From: Phoenix dactylifera
Lineage: Eukaryota; Streptophyta; Magnoliopsida; Arecales; Arecaceae
Direction: 5' to 3'
DNA length: 64,000 nucleotides
Assembly (NCBI RefSeq): GCF_009389715.1
Contig: NC_052404.1
Location: 2,720,738-2,784,737, forward strand
Position numbers and translations under genes: made by a program. The number at the start of each line of letters is the position of its first letter. The stretch's first letter is position 1. The notes below the pieces were generated by a model. It made no database searches. It was not told the origin of the DNA and saw only the letters and a program-made list of their open reading frames with translations. Shown here piece after piece: positions 61,166 through 64,000 of the stretch.

Positions 61166-61590
61166 TGATGCAGCACCAGTGCGGGGGAAGAGAAGAAGAA
61201 GGAAGAACAAGAGAGGAAGAAGGAAGAAGAGGTTCTAGAGACACAGGAAGAAGAGAAGGGGAGGAGGAGGAGGAAGAATAAGATCTGGGGGAAAAGAAAT
61301 TCTTAATCATTCATTAAACCCTAATCATGAAAATAGTTCCCTATATATAGGGCCCAAATACACAACTTGCATAAACCCCCCTTACACAGAAATAAATCCT
61401 AATGAACCCACAAATAACACAAATAAGCCCTAAAATGCAAATAAGCCCAGAAATAAAATAAACCACAAATAAACCCTAGAATGCAAATAAGCCCAAAAAT
61501 AAAATAATAAAATAAATATGCAAATAAACGAGTCTGGCTCAATCCGGGGGCTCAGGATCATCTGGATGAAGGGCTCTGATGTCCCCATCA
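61166..61590 (-). repeat. 5' LTR of the chromovirus
   Basis: Exactly the same length as the 3' LTR and about 99.3 % identical by eye. Its minus-strand TATA candidate is the TATATATA near 61340. Confidence 0.95.
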
Positions 61591-61595
61591 ACGGT

Positions 61596-61770
61596 TGAGC
61601 CAAGTCTCACAAAAACTCTATAACTAATTATAGAAAGAACAAGATAATATGTATAAATGTATGTATATATATACGTATATGTATGCATATACTTATATAT
61701 GTTGTATGTATGTATGTGTGTGTGTATATATATGTGTGTGTGTGTGTGTATCTCAAATATTTTAAGATAC
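61596..61770. repeat. (TA)/(TG) compound microsatellite
   Basis: ATGTATGTATATA and TGTGTGTG runs directly right of the chromovirus insertion. Frames here are Tyr/His/Ile repeats only. Confidence 0.85.
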
Positions 61771-61839
61771 ACGATAGAAAGTATCTAATGGGGGGCAAAA
61801 TCGTCCTATTTTTTGGCATAAGTCATCCAATTTTGGCCA

Positions 61840-62804
61840 AGCCGAGACCAGAAGGCCAAGCCTATAGGGCCCACCCCAGAAGGCCGAGCTCAGGAGGCCA
61901 ACCCCAGAAGGCCGAGCTCAGAAGGCCGACCTCAGGAGGCCAACCCCAGAAGGTCGAGCTCAGGAGGCCAACCCCAGAAGGTCGAGCTCAGGAGGCCAAC
62001 TCTAGGAGGCCTAGCCCAGAAGGCCGACCTCGTCGTTCACATGCTGCGGCCATGCCCTATAGCAGCTTCACCGCACCATGCTTTGCTTGCTGACCACGCC
62101 ACGACATATCAACCAGAGATCATGCCCTGCTTTTCCAGCCATACCCTGCTATGACTGTCAACGCCTTAGCACTCACAAGGACGGGCTGCACCGTGCGCCA
62201 CAAGCAAGCTCTGGCTGCGCGCCATCCCCACTCATGATGAGAACGGGCCATACCTCCGCCACCTAGATACCCCCTACATTGACTATAAATAGCCCCGTCA
62301 GGTAACGCCTAAGGAACTTTTTTGGCTGGACAAAATATACCCGACTCTAACTTAAGCGTCGGAGGACCCTCACTGGAACCCCACCGGTGAGGCTTTTCGC
62401 TAGCCGGAGTATACCATTATTTAGAACCATTTTCAGAGACAAACCAGTAGGAGACAAGGGATGGATGTCGCTAGGCTAGGTCAACTCTATCATTGGTATC
62501 ATTATCCCTATCACGATCACTATATAAAGATATGTGCTACTACTATCCCGATGCAGCGAAGCTAGGTGGTGCTATTATGGCGGGGGAAGGGTCTACTTCT
62601 GCTCCATCGGAATGCTTTTGTGGCAGGTCTTTCTATTACCGATATGGACCTCACTAATGGGTCTCGTTCTGTACCTAGGTATGGATCTATATCACTAAGG
62701 TCAGTATATGAAAGTAGGAGGTGGCCCCTGTCCTCTCCTTCCACACTTCGGCAGCTCCTTCGACCCTCCGACGTGGTCACCCTTGGACCAAATTTGAACC
62801 ACAA
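61840..62804 (+). mobile_element. LTR of a Tat-like Ty3/gypsy element
   Basis: Carries TATAAATA (62284-62291) followed by GCCCCGTCAGGTAACGCC, and ends ACCACA shortly before a TTTGGCGC primer-binding site. A homologous relic lies antisense at 11770-12175. The left border is uncertain; it lies after the microsatellite, perhaps near 61770-61840. Confidence 0.65.
61861..62035. repeat. 28-bp tandem array of CCGAGCTCAGGAGGCC units
   Basis: Around six units of AAGGYCGAGCTCAGGAGGCC-AACCCCAG with single-base variation, in the left part of the LTR. A related array recurs at 63110-63200 in the internal region. Confidence 0.85.
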
Positions 62805-62810
62805 CGTATT

Positions 62811-62826
62811 TGGCGCTAGAGGAGGG
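62811..62826 (+). other. Candidate primer-binding site
   Basis: TGGCGCTAGAGGAGGG, preceded by TT, occupies the place of the TTTGGCGC-type binding site that follows the 5' LTR in Tat/Athila-like Ty3/gypsy elements. The cognate tRNA was not determined. Confidence 0.5.
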
Positions 62827-63533
62827 CCTGAGTCGTGATCATGAGATTAAGAGGTCACGGAGCTTCAAATGCATCGAGGAGCCAGGCACCAGCTCTCGGC
62901 AACTCGCTCCAAAGTCCACCTCCTGCAAAACCGGCAGACCAAAATTTTCAAGTCCAGCCGTAGTAGTTCAACCTGCTTGTTCAACAAGTCCAAGCACTCA
63001 CTGCGGTCGTTCAAGGTCTGCAGTAAGTAGAAAACCAGCCTGTACTCCCTCCTCACGAGCATGAGTCCTTAGGATGCCGCTCGCGACGCCATTCTCCTGC
63101 AGAGCATCACCAGGCCGACCTCAAAAGGCCGAGCTCAGAAGGTTGAGCCGACCTCAGAAGGATCAGAAGGCCGAGCCGACCTCAGAGGGATCAGAAGGCA
63201 TGGTGGGAGAAGATGCTCCCAATATAGCTCCTATATCTTACATGTCGACGACTCCTCGACCTGGGGGGCAGCGGCGCGGCCGAGGGCTCAATGCCAGTCG
63301 CCTAACGGCCCCCGACGACTCCCAGTCGGTGCTGACCCAAGTCACCTCAAAGCTCGAGAGCTGTCAAAATGTCACTAAAAGATACGGAACGCCACTTCGG
63401 CTTTAAATAATTTCAATATTTCACATATTTCAAGATCGAGGAATGCAAAAGCCGACCTATAGGTATCTCCATCTCCACCATCGCCCCCCATCTATATTCT
63501 CGGGCTGGTGCTTACCCCCGAGCTGGATTCTAT

Positions 63534-63620
63534 TCTCGAGCTCATCTAAGTGCTCGAGCTCTTCTACTCTCGAGCTCATCTAAGTGCTCGAGCTCTTCTA
63601 CTCTCGAGCTCATTTAAGTG
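63534..63620. repeat. 34-bp tandem repeat, 2.5 copies
   Basis: Units at 63534-63567, 63568-63601 and partial 63602-63620 begin TCTCGAGCTCATCTAAGTG. The two full units are identical. Confidence 0.92.
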
Positions 63621-63625
63621 ATCAA

Positions 63626-63838
63626 CGCCAATTCGACGCTATTTCAACGCCAATTCGACGACAATTCGACGTCAATTCAATGCCAATTCGACGACATTTG
63701 ACCCCATTTCGACGACATTTGATGCCAATTCAACTACATTCGCCGCCATTTCAACGGCAATTTGACGATATTCGACGCCAATTCGACGACATTTGATGCC
63801 ATTTCGATGCCAATTCAACTCTATTTCAACGCCATTCG
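63626..63838. repeat. CAATTCGACG short-unit array
   Basis: About 20 degenerate units of 9-12 bp (CAATTCGACG, CATTTCGACG, CATTTGATGC). The frame across it reads a repeated RRQFD/MPI pattern that arises from the repeat. Confidence 0.85.
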
Positions 63839-64000
63839 ACGCCTTCTACGACGACGCGCCCCGATCTGAGTGGGGGCGCCCTGCTGAGTCGACCACAAGC
63901 CAAAGAAGGCCGCTGAAGTTGACCTCAAAGCAGAGTCGCTTAGCTCGGCTTGGACAGCTCGGCTTAAAGCCCTTAACTCCAACTGCACGAGAGGTACACC
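63839..64000. other. End of window, retroelement sequence
   Basis: GC-rich GCTCGGCTT/GTCGACC words, a continuation of the Tat-like element. Nothing more specific seen. Confidence 0.4.

Larger units (their letters stand above)
57049..61590 (-). mobile_element. Complete non-autonomous Ty3/gypsy chromovirus, minus strand
   Basis: Two 425-bp LTRs (57049-57473, 61166-61590) run TGATGCAGC...CATCA and are flanked by a perfect 5-bp target duplication, ACGGT (57044-57048 and 61591-61595). I count three substitutions between the LTRs. The order on the minus strand is 5' LTR, primer-binding site for initiator tRNA-Met, a 2.1-kb GC-rich leader, one gag/integrase/chromodomain frame, a purine tract (GGGAGGAGT) and the 3' LTR. 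Protease, reverse transcriptase, RNase H and most of integrase are missing, so movement would need a helper. Near-identical LTRs and an exact duplication mean a recent insertion. Confidence 0.93.
62827..64000 (+). mobile_element. Internal region of the Tat-like element, cut by the window edge
   Basis: Starts after the primer-binding site and runs off the right edge. It includes a CCGACCTCAGAAGG array (63110-63200), a 34-bp array and a CAATTCGACG array. No complete gag domain could be read. The short frames (for example 62810-63064) are not assignable. Confidence 0.5.

Noticed and set aside
1..64000. CRISPR arrays, operons or prokaryotic defence systems
   Set aside because: The genes, introns and transposons are those of a plant nuclear genome. 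The tandem arrays lack spacer structure.

Overview
This window is nuclear DNA from a flowering plant. It has intron-bearing genes with GT/AG splice sites, a TATA-type promoter, plant microsatellites and a heavy load of plant transposons (hAT-like, CACTA, tRNA-derived SINEs, an L1-type LINE, Ty3/gypsy LTR elements). Gene spacing and repeat style fit a large-intron monocot, perhaps a palm, but that is inference and I did not fix the species. No CRISPR, operon or prokaryotic feature is present.

Four cellular genes are clear, all on the plus strand. (1) eRF1, the translation release factor, has an intronless coding exon at 8961-10271, a roughly 5 kb intron in its 5' UTR and an intron in its 3' UTR. 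(2) A cytosolic-type NAD-dependent glycerol-3-phosphate dehydrogenase spans 16077-20837 (5 exons, 463 aa). (3) S-formylglutathione hydrolase spans 22817-29875 (7 exons, 281 aa). (4) A cytokinin oxidase/dehydrogenase spans 46871-48829 (5 exons, 528 aa). All four have the key motifs, and the exon phases close without a frameshift. They are not functionally linked. They are housekeeping or metabolic genes plus one hormone-degrading enzyme, separated by repeats.

The rest is mostly transposon-derived. Five non-autonomous hAT-like elements (2648, 4490, 23732, 37266, 53961) have hAT-type termini and 8-bp target duplications. Each is filled with its own short palindromic word. Two related SINEs lie at 1655 and 14535. 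A decayed LINE lies at 30450-31340, a CACTA end at 35595-35886, and a solo LTR nested in an older repeat at 41839-43124. From 53.6 kb to the end the window is a retrotransposon nest. It contains a complete, young but internally deleted chromovirus (57049-61590, LTRs differing at about 3 of 425 positions), followed by the LTR, primer-binding site and array-rich start of a different Ty3/gypsy element that runs off the right edge. A relic of that second LTR lies antisense at 11770-12175.

The two most notable signals are as follows. First, the eRF1 stop codon sits in a CARYYA readthrough context, and the frame behind it stays open across the spliced 3' UTR intron, as expected for autoregulation by readthrough and nonsense-mediated decay. 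Second, the chromovirus has a single open frame joining a gag remnant directly to the integrase C-terminus and chromodomain.
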